NCBI GenBank assembly: GCA_965247055.1
Contig: CBDFGE010000003.1
Span: forward strand, 248,001 to 312,000
Direction: 5' to 3'
Source: CBDFGE01 sp965247055
Lineage (GTDB): Bacteria > Chloroflexota > Dehalococcoidia > Lucifugimonadales > JAGWBF01
Length of the DNA: 64,000 nucleotides
Below the pieces are notes generated by a model, which ran no database searches, was not told where the DNA came from, and saw only the letters and a program-made list of their open reading frames with translations. Position 1 is the first letter of the stretch. The number at the start of each line of letters is the position of its first letter. The translations under genes and the position numbers were made by a program. Shown here one piece after another: positions 1 to 9,401 of the stretch.

Positions 1-810
1 GAATCCCCGGATGGTGGGGCCCCCAAAAAGGAGCAGCGCCAGCAGGACGAACAGCGTGGTAAAACTGGTATTGAGGGACCGCCCCAGCGTCTCCAGTATG
101 CTGGCATTGACCACGCCCCCCAGCGGCCTGTCCACGTTTCTCGCCACGTTCTCCCGGATCCGGTCGAACACCACGATGGTGTCGTTCACGCTGTATCCCA
201 GCACCAGCACGATCCCGACGATGAACATGGCGTTCACTTCCATGTTCATCACCTTACCCAATATGGAAAACAGGCCGATGATCAACGCCATGTCGTGAAC
301 CAGCGCGAGGATGGCGGCGACCCCGTAGCGGAAGGAGTTGGGGATCCGTCGGAAGGCCCAGGTAACGTAAACGAGGATACCCATCGAGGCCAGCAGGACC
401 ACGATCAAGGCGTTCCTGACCTGCTCGCGGGCCACGATAGCCGATACGCTGTTGAACTCTTTGAACTCGATCTCCGCCACGTTCCTCTGCAGCTCCCTCT
501 CTATGAACGCCTGCTCCGAGATCTCGTTGCCATTCTCGTCCACCTTGGGCTCGTCCAGGACGTTGGTACGAATGAACACCGACCGCTCCCCCGTCTTCTG
601 TATGAGGGCTTCTGAGTGGCCCAGCCGGACGAGTTCATCCCTGATATCCGTCTCAGAGACCGCCCGGGTAAAGGTGATGTCCAGGGCGGAGCCGCTGGTG
701 AAGTCGATGCCCGGGTTGAGGGATGGGGGGATCATCAGGGAGATGAGTCCGGGAAGGATCACCAGCCCCGACAGGAGAAAGAACCAGGCCCGCTTTCCGA
801 CGATGTCCAA
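1..810 (-). CDS. secF: Protein translocase subunit SecF (3' end outside window)
   Basis: SecF is a membrane partner of SecD in the SecDF complex, which uses ion flow to assist late stages of Sec protein export. The start is a TTG at 810, two bases after the secD stop, so the two are translationally linked. Residues 10-27 are the first membrane helix; the GIDFTSGS segment near 34-41 matches the SecD/SecF GG region. Residues 43-82 form the small P1 domain. The conserved VNDTIVVFDRIREN stretch of SecF transmembrane helix 4-5 is present, as is LLFGGPTIRGF at the window edge. 270 codons are visible; the last transmembrane segment is cut off. Confidence 0.95.
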   Translation of the reverse strand, partial: MDIVGKRAWFFLLSGLVILPGLISLMIPPSLNPGIDFTSGSALDITFTRAVSETDIRDELVRLGHSEALIQKTGERSVFIRTNVLDEPKVDENGNEISEQAFIERELQRNVAEIEFKEFNSVSAIVAREQVRNALIVVLLASMGILVYVTWAFRRIPNSFRYGVAAILALVHDMALIIGLFSILGKVMNMEVNAMFIVGIVLVLGYSVNDTIVVFDRIRENVARNVDRPLGGVVNASILETLGRSLNTSFTTLFVLLALLLFGGPTIRGF

Positions 811-812
811 CT

Positions 813-3308
813 CTACTTACTCCCTCCCGCGACGCCCAGGGACTGCCTTCGGGCCTCCGGCGTGAAGAAGGCCATCTTCCTTCCCGCAGGGGTGAGGGCC
901 AGTAGCTGGAGCATATTTCGGCTCACCATCATGGCGGTAAACATGCTCACCGACACGCCGATGACCAACGTCACTGCGAGGCCGGTTACCACGGGCGTTC
1001 CACCCCCCAGCCTGGACCCGAACAGGAAGAGGACCGCGCAGGTGATGATGGTGGAGACGTTGCCGTCCCGGATGGCGGGCCAGGCCCGCCGGAACCCCAC
1101 TTCCATGGAGGAAGCCAGGCTGCGGCCCGTCCTCAGCTCTTCCTTCATCCGCTCGAAGATGAGGATGTTGGCGTCCACCGCCATGCCTATGGATAGGATG
1201 AGCCCGGCGACTCCCGAGAGAGTAAGTGTGACGGGTATCAGCTTGAGGACAGCCAGCACGATAGCGGCGTATGTTAGCAGGGCCGTGGTCGCTACGAGCC
1301 CGGCCATGCGATAGTAGACCAGCATGAAGGCGAGGACCAGGGCCAAGCCAACGGCGCCGGCAATCAGGCTCCTGCGGAGGGAGTCGGCCCCGAGGAGCGC
1401 GTCCACGGTGGTCTCCCTGATTAGGGTGAGCGGGACTGGTAAGCGGCCCGACTCCAGCTGTATGACAATATCTCGCACCTCTTCGTTGGTAAAGCGGCCT
1501 GTGATCCTGGTGCGGCCGTCGGTTATGTGGGCGCTGATCACCGGTGCCACGAGCTGACGGTCATCCAGGAAGATGGGCATCCTTTTGGAATTGTCGCCGA
1601 CCAGGCGCCTCGTGAGGTCGCTGAATATGGCCGTGCCCGTGCCGTCGAACTCCAGGTTGACCTCCGGGGCGTTGGTCGTCGCGTTACGGGCGATGAAGGC
1701 CTTGTTGAGGTGTTCCCCGGTAAGGCCTATGTCTTTGTCTAAGTACCTCCCACCCCCTCCCAGCTCCAGCGGTTCGCAGGGATCACGCAGGCCGGCGGCG
1801 CTGGCGCTTTCCAGCTCGACCAGGGACACCAGGCATTCCCGCTCTTTGAAAACCAGGAGAGCCGTGCTTTTTATGAGTGCCTTAGCCCCTTCGATGCCAC
1901 CCGCCACCCGGGAGTCCACTATTACAGCGATGTTCTCTTTCAGCAGGTCGAGGACCCTCTCCTGCTCCTCCGTGCTCAGTGCGTCGTCGGTGCGGATGGT
2001 AAACCGGCCGTCTTCCTGCTGGCGTACTGAGAGGCGGCTATGTCCCAGGCTTTCCAGCAGGGCGGCGAGGCTCGACTCCGTCGGTGCGGGGGGTAGGCCT
2101 AGAATGATCTCAGTGGGCGCGTCGCCGCTTAGCTCGATCCCGATTCCGGGTCCCAGGACCGCCGCCAGCTCCTGGATGTCGTCCTTGTCCTCCTGGCTGA
2201 GGCCCTCCGGGACACGAAAGAGGTAGCTGTTCCCGGACAGTGTGTCCACGGTCGCGTCCGAGTGGCCCATCCTGTCCAGGACTGACCCTAGCGCGGCGAC
2301 CACGACAAAGGGGACTTGGAAGGTCACGTCTATGCTGGAGCCCCCTATGCCCGGCATCTGCACCACCACCCGGTCGTCGCCCAGGGTCTGGATAACGGGC
2401 TCGGTAGTGCCCAGGGCGTTGACCCGGCGCTGGATAGTGTCTACTACCCCGTCCATCTGGTCTTTGGTGGGATTTTCGATCGTCGGGACATAAACCAGGG
2501 TCGGGGCCAGCTCATCCAGCTTCGCCCTCAGCTCTGCCGCGGATGTCTCGTCCAGCTCGAGGCCCCGTATCACGAAGACCTTTTGTGCCGGAATTTCGAT
2601 GACTGCGGCGGCATAGCCCTCCGAGTCCAGTGCCGCCCGCAGGTCCGGCTCGTCCACGGTTTCCGCGAAGGCTACCTGCAAGATCCCGTCCCCCGTGTCG
2701 AAGGCCACGGTGGGCGTCAGGCGCAGGGCCAGAGCTTGCCTGAGGTCCGCCAGTCCCCTCTCGGCCAGGTCAAGCCCCGCGATATCATACCGCCGCTCCG
2801 CTGGGCTGCTGAGAGTCGCTTCGTCATACCCCAGTCCATTGAGGAGGGATCGGACGCCTTCGAGGGTCGGGGTGTCCCCGGTGTCGATGAAGGCGATGTC
2901 CAGGGCCCCGTCGGCGAAGTTGAACTCCTCTACTGGGCCCAGCTGGTTCAGGGTGAACCGGAGTTGCTGCAGTGGCCTGTCTTCCGGCGTCAGGTCGCCT
3001 ACGGAATACTCTCTCTTAGCTATTGTAGGTGTCTTCTGCTCGAGGTCGTCGAGCGCCGTACGCAGCTGGGACTCTTCTACTTCATCCTCAAAGGTCACCT
3101 CGACCTCGTCGGGGAGGTTCGCCTGATAGACGAGATGGCCTCCTCCCTGGAGGTCCAGCCCCAGGGTAAGGCCAAAGGGGCCGGAGCCGTTCGTATCCAG
3201 GTCCGCAACTAGGAGGTTGATGTGAATCTCTCTGAAGCTGAGGGTCAGTATAGACAGGGTTACGATCACCGCGACAAGGGCGAATACCCTGATGCCTCTC
3301 CTGCGCAC
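813..3308 (-). CDS. secD: Protein translocase subunit SecD, enlarged
   Basis: SecD of the SecDF export-assisting complex, 831 residues against about 400-620 usually. Residues 8-26 are the first membrane helix, GLDLQGGGHLVY (50-61) is the GG motif, and IQRRVNALG (292-300) starts the canonical P1 base. The C-terminal six-helix domain has the VDANILIFERMKEE motif at 711-724. The extra length is made of repeated units of about 60 residues near 69-130, 136-196, 210-268, 326-385 and 398-457, with the pattern L-x-V-x-F, then L-R-x-x-L-x-x-x-G-Y/H, then I/F-R. These resemble the SecF P1 domain. It lies 9 bp after cca and 2 bp before secF. Confidence 0.95.
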   Translation of the reverse strand: MRRRGIRVFALVAVIVTLSILTLSFREIHINLLVADLDTNGSGPFGLTLGLDLQGGGHLVYQANLPDEVEVTFEDEVEESQLRTALDDLEQKTPTIAKREYSVGDLTPEDRPLQQLRFTLNQLGPVEEFNFADGALDIAFIDTGDTPTLEGVRSLLNGLGYDEATLSSPAERRYDIAGLDLAERGLADLRQALALRLTPTVAFDTGDGILQVAFAETVDEPDLRAALDSEGYAAAVIEIPAQKVFVIRGLELDETSAAELRAKLDELAPTLVYVPTIENPTKDQMDGVVDTIQRRVNALGTTEPVIQTLGDDRVVVQMPGIGGSSIDVTFQVPFVVVAALGSVLDRMGHSDATVDTLSGNSYLFRVPEGLSQEDKDDIQELAAVLGPGIGIELSGDAPTEIILGLPPAPTESSLAALLESLGHSRLSVRQQEDGRFTIRTDDALSTEEQERVLDLLKENIAVIVDSRVAGGIEGAKALIKSTALLVFKERECLVSLVELESASAAGLRDPCEPLELGGGGRYLDKDIGLTGEHLNKAFIARNATTNAPEVNLEFDGTGTAIFSDLTRRLVGDNSKRMPIFLDDRQLVAPVISAHITDGRTRITGRFTNEEVRDIVIQLESGRLPVPLTLIRETTVDALLGADSLRRSLIAGAVGLALVLAFMLVYYRMAGLVATTALLTYAAIVLAVLKLIPVTLTLSGVAGLILSIGMAVDANILIFERMKEELRTGRSLASSMEVGFRRAWPAIRDGNVSTIITCAVLFLFGSRLGGGTPVVTGLAVTLVIGVSVSMFTAMMVSRNMLQLLALTPAGRKMAFFTPEARRQSLGVAGGSK

Positions 3309-3316
3309 TGCCTCTC

Positions 3317-4885
3317 CTAACCGCCTGGACTCTCAGGGTTCGAGCCCTTGAGGTAGTGTCCTGAATGTGCTGTGGGTATCAACTCCTCCAGCCTCCGCCG
3401 GGCCCATTTGAGGGCCTCTGCTCGTGTCTCCACTTCCCGGCCGGCCCGGGCTTCTTGCAGGCCTTCCAGAAGGGTGCCTACAAGTGGCCCTGGGGTCATG
3501 TGCAGCTCGTCTATGAGGTCGTGGCCCGTTAGCAGCCTGGGCATTTTCTCCGGAGCCTGCTCTACGGTGCCCACTTCCAGTACGTGGCTGACAATCCGGA
3601 CGTGGTGTTGCCAGCCCTCCATATCCAGCTCCGGGCCTCTTGCGGCCAGGTGATCTGCCAGGCTCAGGCACAACGTGTCCACGGCCACCTCTCCCAAGTC
3701 CCGGAAGTAGCGGTACACCGCCCTGGCCGTGGGCATCTCCTCTCCCTGGCTCATCTGTGTGGGTCGCAGGTGATTTTCCACCATCGTGGATACCATCTCC
3801 ACGCCACGCCCGCTGGTCCGCAGCCGGCGAAGTATCGTGCCGGACATGGAGGCCCCCAGGGTGTGGTGGCCCAGGAAGCGGGTTTTGCCCTTCTCGTCCA
3901 CCAGCTTGGTCTGGGGTTTTGCTACGTCGTGGAGGAGTGCGGCCAGCTTTAGGATGGTCCGCCTGGTATGTCCGTCGCTTACCTCATGGCCGAAACGCTC
4001 CACGATCCCGTCGCTCCAGGACCCCAAGGGACACCCCGCCCGGCCCCCCTCTCGCGGGATCACTCGCTCGACTCCCTCTACAGCGTGGATGGAGTGGCCG
4101 AAGACGTCCCAGTAGTGCTCGCGGGGCTGATCTACTCCCTTTGTCGGTCCAAGCTCAGGGATTATACAGCAGAGGAGTCCCAGCCGGTCTAGTATTTCCA
4201 GGTGAATTTTGGCCCCTTCTTCTGCCAGAATGGCCAGGAACTCGTCGCGGACGTGCTCGGGTGCGACCTGAGGTACGAGGTAGGCGCAGCCGGAGATGAG
4301 GTCTGCGGTGTGCGGATCGATGCGGAAACCCAGGAGGGCCGCAAGGCGGACGGCTCTGAGGAGCCGGGCGGGGTCGTCGCGGAAAACGGATGGTCCGATG
4401 GCCCGGATAGTCCCCTCCCGCAGGTCCAGTTTCCCGCCAAAGGGGTCCAGGACGCGTGCTTCCCACCCGGGGGCACCCCAGTCGTCCACTGCCAACGCCA
4501 TGGCGTTAACGGTGAAATCCCGCCGGGCGAGGTCGTCGTGAATGGAGCCTTCGATCGCGGCCAGGTCGACCACCCACTTGGTGCCGTCCCGGGAATGGAG
4601 CACGATCCTGGCTACCTGGTGGGATTGGCCCAGGGGTACGTAGCTTCCTCCCAGGGCATCGGCGAGGGTTCTCGCCAGGGATCGGGAGTGTCCCTCGACG
4701 GCGATGTCCAGGTCCCTGGAGGGCGTGTCTGTCAGGGAGTCCCGGACGTATCCGCCCACCAGGAAAGCCGGTATGGACTGGGCGTGGAAAAACTCTTTTA
4801 GCTCAGTTAGAATGGTGCCGTTCCCGGAGGAAGAATTGTGAGTTAAGTCGTGGCTGGGGATAGATAGGTGGCGACTCGCTGCCAC
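3317..4885 (-). CDS. cca: CCA-adding enzyme / poly(A) polymerase family nucleotidyltransferase with HD domain
   Basis: Class II tRNA nucleotidyltransferase family protein that builds or repairs the tRNA 3' CCA end. The nucleotidyltransferase head shows LVGGYVRD (residues 42-49) followed by the metal-binding DLDIAVEG. The neck has RDDPARLLRAVRLAALLGFRI, and an HD phosphohydrolase motif, LLHDVAKP, lies near 317-324. I take GTG at 4885 as start because it overlaps the def stop by one base (TAGTG) and avoids a basic, non-homologous extension that would lie inside def. About 522 residues. Whether it adds CCA, only A, or both cannot be told from the sequence alone. Confidence 0.85.
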   Translation of the reverse strand: MAASRHLSIPSHDLTHNSSSGNGTILTELKEFFHAQSIPAFLVGGYVRDSLTDTPSRDLDIAVEGHSRSLARTLADALGGSYVPLGQSHQVARIVLHSRDGTKWVVDLAAIEGSIHDDLARRDFTVNAMALAVDDWGAPGWEARVLDPFGGKLDLREGTIRAIGPSVFRDDPARLLRAVRLAALLGFRIDPHTADLISGCAYLVPQVAPEHVRDEFLAILAEEGAKIHLEILDRLGLLCCIIPELGPTKGVDQPREHYWDVFGHSIHAVEGVERVIPREGGRAGCPLGSWSDGIVERFGHEVSDGHTRRTILKLAALLHDVAKPQTKLVDEKGKTRFLGHHTLGASMSGTILRRLRTSGRGVEMVSTMVENHLRPTQMSQGEEMPTARAVYRYFRDLGEVAVDTLCLSLADHLAARGPELDMEGWQHHVRIVSHVLEVGTVEQAPEKMPRLLTGHDLIDELHMTPGPLVGTLLEGLQEARAGREVETRAEALKWARRRLEELIPTAHSGHYLKGSNPESPGG

Positions 4886-5415
4886 TAGCCGGTATAGCCT
4901 GTCTCTACGGGGGTCTTTTCGACGTCTACGTCGGGGACCTCCTCGGGCTCTTCCTTCCACAGCTGGTCTCGGTCCACCAGGCGGTCGACGTAGAGGGTGC
5001 CGTTCAGGTGGTCGAGCTCGTGTTCGAGGGCCTGGGCCAGCAGTTCCTCGGCGTTAACGCGCACCGGCCTGCCATTGCGGTCCAGCCCTTTTGCCCGGAC
5101 GCTGACAGACCTCTTCACCAGGCCGCGGTAGCCGGGTATGCTCAGGCACCCCTCCTCCACCTCTCGCTCGCCCTGACGCCTCGTTATCTCGGGATTGATG
5201 AATACCCGTGGCTCCTCGTCCTCGGACAGCTGAATGACGATCACTCGCTGAAGGACACCCACCTGGTTGGCGGCCAGGCCGACCCCGTGGGCGTCGTGCA
5301 TGGTGTCGATCATGTCGTCTATAAGCCTCTGGAGCGAGGGCCCTATGGAGCTGACACGCTTGGCCTTTTCCCTGAGTACGCTGTCAGGCACGATGCGCAT
5401 GGGAAGAACGGACAC
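4885..5415 (-). CDS. def: Peptide deformylase
   Basis: Removes the N-formyl group from nascent proteins. All three family motifs are present: GVGLAANQVG (residues 44-53), EEGCLSIPG with metal ligand Cys90, and HELDH (132-136), a conservative variant of HEXXH with ligands His132 and His136 and catalytic Glu133. The length of 176 residues is normal. It is the first gene of a packed def-cca-secD-secF run; a TATAAT box reading leftward at 5466-5471 is a possible promoter. Confidence 0.95.
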   Translation of the reverse strand: MSVLPMRIVPDSVLREKAKRVSSIGPSLQRLIDDMIDTMHDAHGVGLAANQVGVLQRVIVIQLSEDEEPRVFINPEITRRQGEREVEEGCLSIPGYRGLVKRSVSVRAKGLDRNGRPVRVNAEELLAQALEHELDHLNGTLYVDRLVDRDQLWKEEPEEVPDVDVEKTPVETGYTG

Positions 5416-5528
5416 CTACGTTACCTCCGGGTGAGGTTCCATTCAGTATATCCTGGCGTTTATTGATTATAGCCAAGGGAATGCAGAGATGTAAAGGAGC
5501 CTGGGAGATGCTCTTCTCAACTGACGCG

Positions 5529-7988
5529 CTAGGCCAGGGACACAGGGTCGACGTTCACGGTCCAGCCGTGGGGCATGGGCACGCCCTCCAGGAAGCTCTG
5601 AAGGTTCCATCCCCGGAGTATCAGGTGCCACCTGAACCTGCTTCGCACCCGCTCCGGGAAGGCCGGAGCGGGGCCCACCACCTCTACGTCTGTCAGCCCG
5701 ATGGAGTAGGCCCTGCGGCGCAGAAGGCGGCCCATTCTTTGGGCTTCCCGCTGGCAGGTGGTGGCGTTGGAGTGCACGTGGACCATGTGGATGAGCCGGC
5801 TGAAGGGGGGGTTACCGTCCTGCGTGCGGTGTCGGATCTCGTCGTGGTACAGGCGGCTGTAATCCTGGCCCGCGGCGGCCACCAGGGCGTAGCTGGAGGG
5901 GTGGTACGTCTGGATTATGGCTTTGCCCGGAGACTCCCGGCCAGCCCGCCCCGCCACCTGGCAGATGAGCTGAAAGGTCCGTTCCGCCGCCCGAAAGTCG
6001 GGGATGTTGAGGCCAACGTCCGCCAGCACCACCCCTACCAGGGTTACCCCCGGCATGTGCAGTCCCTTGGCCACCATCTGGGTGCCGATGAGGACCTGGG
6101 CCTCTCCTCTAAGGAACCTTTCCAGGGTACGGTTGTGGGCGTCCGGGACCTGGGCTGTGTCTCTGTCCCACCTCAGGGCAGAGACACGGGGGAGGAGCCG
6201 GGCGAGCTCATCGGCCACCCGTTGAGTACCCAGGCCCAGGTACCTGATCCGGGGGCTTCGACATTGAGGGCAGCCGCTGGGGGGAAGGGACCGGCGGTTG
6301 CAGCGGTGGCACAGCAGCCGCATATCTACACTGTGGTAGGTCAGGGATACTGAGCACCTCCGGCAACGGAGGGCGTGGCCACAGTCGCGACATTGGACGA
6401 CAGTGGACGAGCCGCGGCGGTTCAGGAACAGAATAGCCTGCTCTCCCCTTCGGGTGCACTCGGCCAGGGCCGTGGCCAGTGCCCGGCTGAATATGCTCCG
6501 GTTGCCTTCCTTCAGCTCCTGGCGCATGTCGCAGACCTCGACCTGTGCCAGGTCTGACGGCCTTGACCGGCCGGCGCCTGCCGGGGCAATCCTCCGGGGC
6601 AGTTCCAGGAGCACATACTCCCCTCTCTTGGCGTTGTAATAGGACTCCACGTCGGGAGTCGCGCTTCCCATCACGACCACCGCCCCCGAAAGCTCGGCGG
6701 CCTTGAGCGCGACGGTCCTGGCATGGTAGTGGGGAGGAGCTTCCTGCTGCTTGTAGGTCCACTCGTGCTCCTCGTCCATCACAATCAGGCCCAGGTCGGG
6801 AACAGGGGCAAAGACGGCGCTACGGGGCCCGACGACGACGTCGTACTCCCCGTCCCGAATCCTCCACCACTGGTCGAAGCGCTCGCCTACGGTGAGGCCG
6901 CTGTGGAGCAGGGCCACCCTGCCGGGGAACCGGGTATTGAGCTGGTGTACCGTCTGGGGGGTTAGCGAGATCTCCGGGACCAGGAATATCCCCTTTTTAC
7001 CCATCCTGATGTAGTGCTCCAGCGCACGCAGGTACACCTCCGTCTTGCCGCTGCCGGTGACCCCGTGGAGGAGGAACGGACCCCGGGGCTCCGGCCCGCC
7101 TTCAAGGGCTGCGGTGATGCATCGCACGGAACCTGCCTGCTCTGTTGTGAGATGCAGGGACTGCGCGGCCCCAGCTGGGCCCCATCGCTGGAGGGCCGGC
7201 TCCCGCTCTCGTCTGGTCCATTCCATCGCTAGCAGCCCTTTGGCCACCAGAGCGGATACCGCGCCACGGCCGAACTCTCTGTTCGCCACCGCCAGAGGAA
7301 GGGGCCCCTTCAGGGCGGCCAGGGCGGCCAACAGGGCCGCTTGTCTGGGTGCACGGGGGAGGGGGTGCGTCCCATACTGATCTCCGAAGCCCTCCGAAGT
7401 TAGCCGGAGGTGGCCGTCATACTTGTGGGTCACCGTTGGCCGGGACAGCTCCCACCGGCGCACCACCAGGCCCCTCCTCAGGAATCTCTGGAGCTCGCTT
7501 CTGCCTTCCCGGCCAAGGATCTTTGCTATCTCGCGCTCCGGCACCTCCTTGCGCGCCCTCAGCAGGTCCAATGCAACCTTCCCTTTGGCGCTGATCTGGG
7601 AAGGGGTCTCGCCGCCGTGGGAAGCGGCCCGCAGGTAACCCCGGACCCGGGTCTCAAATCCCGGTGGCAGCATGAGGGTGAGGGAGTCGAAAAGGGACGC
7701 CATGTAGTGGCGACTGATCCAGCGGGCCAGGAGAATGGCATGGGGAGACACGAGGGGGGATGGCTCGACCGCCGCATAGACATCCTTGGTGGTGTCCACA
7801 ACCGGCCGGCTCTCGAGCTGGATGACTATGCCCTGAACCGGCCTCGCTCCCAGGGGCACCCAGACCATCTGCCCGGGCTCGAGGTCCAGCGAGGGGGGTA
7901 TGCTGTAGGAGAGGGTCCTGTCGTACCCGACAGGCGCATTTACGGCCACCTCGCAGAAGCTAATCCTGGGCGTAGCGCTTGGGATCAT
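5529..7988 (-). CDS. priA: Primosomal protein N' (PriA helicase)
   Basis: DExH helicase that restarts replication forks. The N-terminal DNA-binding part begins with ISFCEVAVNAPVGYDRTLSY. Walker A GVTGSGKTEVYL lies near residue 312, Walker B is MDEEHEWTYKQ, and between the helicase halves are the paired zinc-binding cysteines (CRDC, CRRC, CHRC, CPQC). Motif VI appears as QVAGRAGR. I chose ATG 7988, six codons after the first possible start, since homology begins just after it; the upstream codons add only a short basic stretch. The length, about 819 residues, is typical. Confidence 0.95.
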   Translation of the reverse strand: MIPSATPRISFCEVAVNAPVGYDRTLSYSIPPSLDLEPGQMVWVPLGARPVQGIVIQLESRPVVDTTKDVYAAVEPSPLVSPHAILLARWISRHYMASLFDSLTLMLPPGFETRVRGYLRAASHGGETPSQISAKGKVALDLLRARKEVPEREIAKILGREGRSELQRFLRRGLVVRRWELSRPTVTHKYDGHLRLTSEGFGDQYGTHPLPRAPRQAALLAALAALKGPLPLAVANREFGRGAVSALVAKGLLAMEWTRREREPALQRWGPAGAAQSLHLTTEQAGSVRCITAALEGGPEPRGPFLLHGVTGSGKTEVYLRALEHYIRMGKKGIFLVPEISLTPQTVHQLNTRFPGRVALLHSGLTVGERFDQWWRIRDGEYDVVVGPRSAVFAPVPDLGLIVMDEEHEWTYKQQEAPPHYHARTVALKAAELSGAVVVMGSATPDVESYYNAKRGEYVLLELPRRIAPAGAGRSRPSDLAQVEVCDMRQELKEGNRSIFSRALATALAECTRRGEQAILFLNRRGSSTVVQCRDCGHALRCRRCSVSLTYHSVDMRLLCHRCNRRSLPPSGCPQCRSPRIRYLGLGTQRVADELARLLPRVSALRWDRDTAQVPDAHNRTLERFLRGEAQVLIGTQMVAKGLHMPGVTLVGVVLADVGLNIPDFRAAERTFQLICQVAGRAGRESPGKAIIQTYHPSSYALVAAAGQDYSRLYHDEIRHRTQDGNPPFSRLIHMVHVHSNATTCQREAQRMGRLLRRRAYSIGLTDVEVVGPAPAFPERVRSRFRWHLILRGWNLQSFLEGVPMPHGWTVNVDPVSLA

Positions 7989-8159
7989 ATGCCGGCCTCG
8001 TGGCAACCTCTGGGGGATGGGATGTGAGAGGCAACTCGCGCGGATGAAACAGAGGCAGTAGGACGAAGCCCGGCGTAGCTAGCTGGGGGTGGGAACGGCC
8101 TGAGTTCCATTCTGCCTGAACCACCCACCGCACATCCCTCGGCCGGTGGACCGCTCCGG

Positions 8160-8525
8160 TTACTTGGACCTGGCCCGTGGTGCGGGCTGGCGCTTTTCCT
8201 TGATGCGTGCTGCCCTGCCCGAGAGACTCCGGAGATAGTACAGTTTGGCCCGACGGACGGCTCCCTTCCGCACCACGTCCACCGCCTCCAGGAGGGGTGA
8301 GTAGGTGGGGAAGGTCCGCTCTACTCCTATGCCGAAGGTGACACGTCTTACGGTGAAGTTGGCGCCTGGCCCGCCCCGCCGCACACTTATTACTACGCCC
8401 TGGAACGCCTGAACCCGCTCCCGTTCGCCCTCCCTTATACGGAAGCTGACCCGGACGGTGTCGCCGGGCCCGAACTCCCGGACGTTCGGGTTAGCCTTTA
8501 CTGTAACCTGAGCCTGGGCCTCCAT
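8160..8525 (-). CDS. rplS: 50S ribosomal protein L19
   Basis: Small basic ribosomal protein at the 30S-50S interface, 121 residues. It shows the family pattern: N-terminal FGPGDTVRVSFRIREGERER, then VQAFQGVVISVRRGGPGANFTVRR, and the typical late segment RAKLYYLRSLSGRAARIKEK. It lies directly downstream of trmD, a very common bacterial arrangement (trmD-rplS). The basic C-terminal tail KRQPAPRARSK is slightly longer than in E. coli. Confidence 0.97.
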   Translation of the reverse strand: MEAQAQVTVKANPNVREFGPGDTVRVSFRIREGERERVQAFQGVVISVRRGGPGANFTVRRVTFGIGVERTFPTYSPLLEAVDVVRKGAVRRAKLYYLRSLSGRAARIKEKRQPAPRARSK

Positions 8526-8617
8526 ACCGTTCTGTTCCCTCTCTCTAACTCTTGCTAAGCCCGTAACATTCTATACTCGGCGACCAGTGGACGCAAGGGC
8601 TCGTCCGGCCGGAATCT

Positions 8618-9367
8618 TCAGTCTCGGCGGTAGCCGTGGGACCCGAGGAACTCCAAGTCCTCGGGTGATAGAGGGGCTGTCTCCAGGAGGTCGGGACGCT
8701 GCCTCAGGGTCCTGAGGAGCGACTGCTGCCTGCGCCAGCGGGCTATCTCGCCATGGTTCCCTGATATCAGGACGGGCGGGACTTCGACGTCCCGGTACGC
8801 CGGTGGACGGGTGTACAGCGGGTGCTGCAGAAATCCAGAGGTTATGGAGTCGCCCTCAACGCTCTCCGCCGAACCTACAACCCCCGGTATCAGACGCACC
8901 ACGGCATCCACCACGACCATGGCCGCCAGCTCGCCACCCGTCAGGACATAATCGCCTATGCAGATATCGTCGGTGGCCAGGTGCTCCCTGATGCGCTCGT
9001 CAACCCCTCCGTAATGGCCGCAGAGGAGCAACATGTCCGGTCCCCGAGAGAGCTCCGCGGCGATGGCCTGGTCAAAGCGCCGGCCCTGGGGAGACATGAG
9101 GATGACGGGTATCCCGGTGCGTACCTCCGGTGGGTACCTGGATAGGACGGCGTCCACCCCCTCGAAGGCGGGCTCCGGTTTCAGTATCATCCCCGGTCCG
9201 CCGCCGTATTGGTAGTCGTCGGCGGTGCGGTGTCTGTCGTGGGCATAGTCCCGGAGGTCGTGTAACTCTATGTGGACCAGCCCCTTCTCCACGGCCCGAT
9301 TGATGACGCTGTGTTGGAAGGGACCCTGGAACATCTCGCGGAAGAGGCTGAAGATGTGTATGTGCAT
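8618..9367 (-). CDS. trmD: tRNA (guanine-N1-)-methyltransferase TrmD
   Basis: Knotted SPOUT-class enzyme that makes m1G37 in tRNAs, including tRNA-Pro(GGG), which is also encoded in this window. Start ATG 9367 gives the normal N-terminus MHIHIFSLFREMFQGPF; a longer reading would run into the mogA 3' region. Diagnostic stretches are YAHDRHRTADDYQYGGGPGM, LLCGHYGGVDERI, and the knot IGDYVLTGGELAAMV. About 249 residues. It is followed by rplS on the same strand. Confidence 0.96.
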   Translation of the reverse strand: MHIHIFSLFREMFQGPFQHSVINRAVEKGLVHIELHDLRDYAHDRHRTADDYQYGGGPGMILKPEPAFEGVDAVLSRYPPEVRTGIPVILMSPQGRRFDQAIAAELSRGPDMLLLCGHYGGVDERIREHLATDDICIGDYVLTGGELAAMVVVDAVVRLIPGVVGSAESVEGDSITSGFLQHPLYTRPPAYRDVEVPPVLISGNHGEIARWRRQQSLLRTLRQRPDLLETAPLSPEDLEFLGSHGYRRD

Positions 9368-9401
9368 GACCTTGTCGATGGGAGCGGGCCGTCCTCGGGT
9401 G

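Noticed and set aside
5463..6353. Long plus-strand frame opposite priA, and similar ones opposite secD, cca, aroA and the monooxygenase at 15.2 kb
   Set aside because: They are shadows caused by GC-rich third codon positions; the opposite strand carries the recognised protein.
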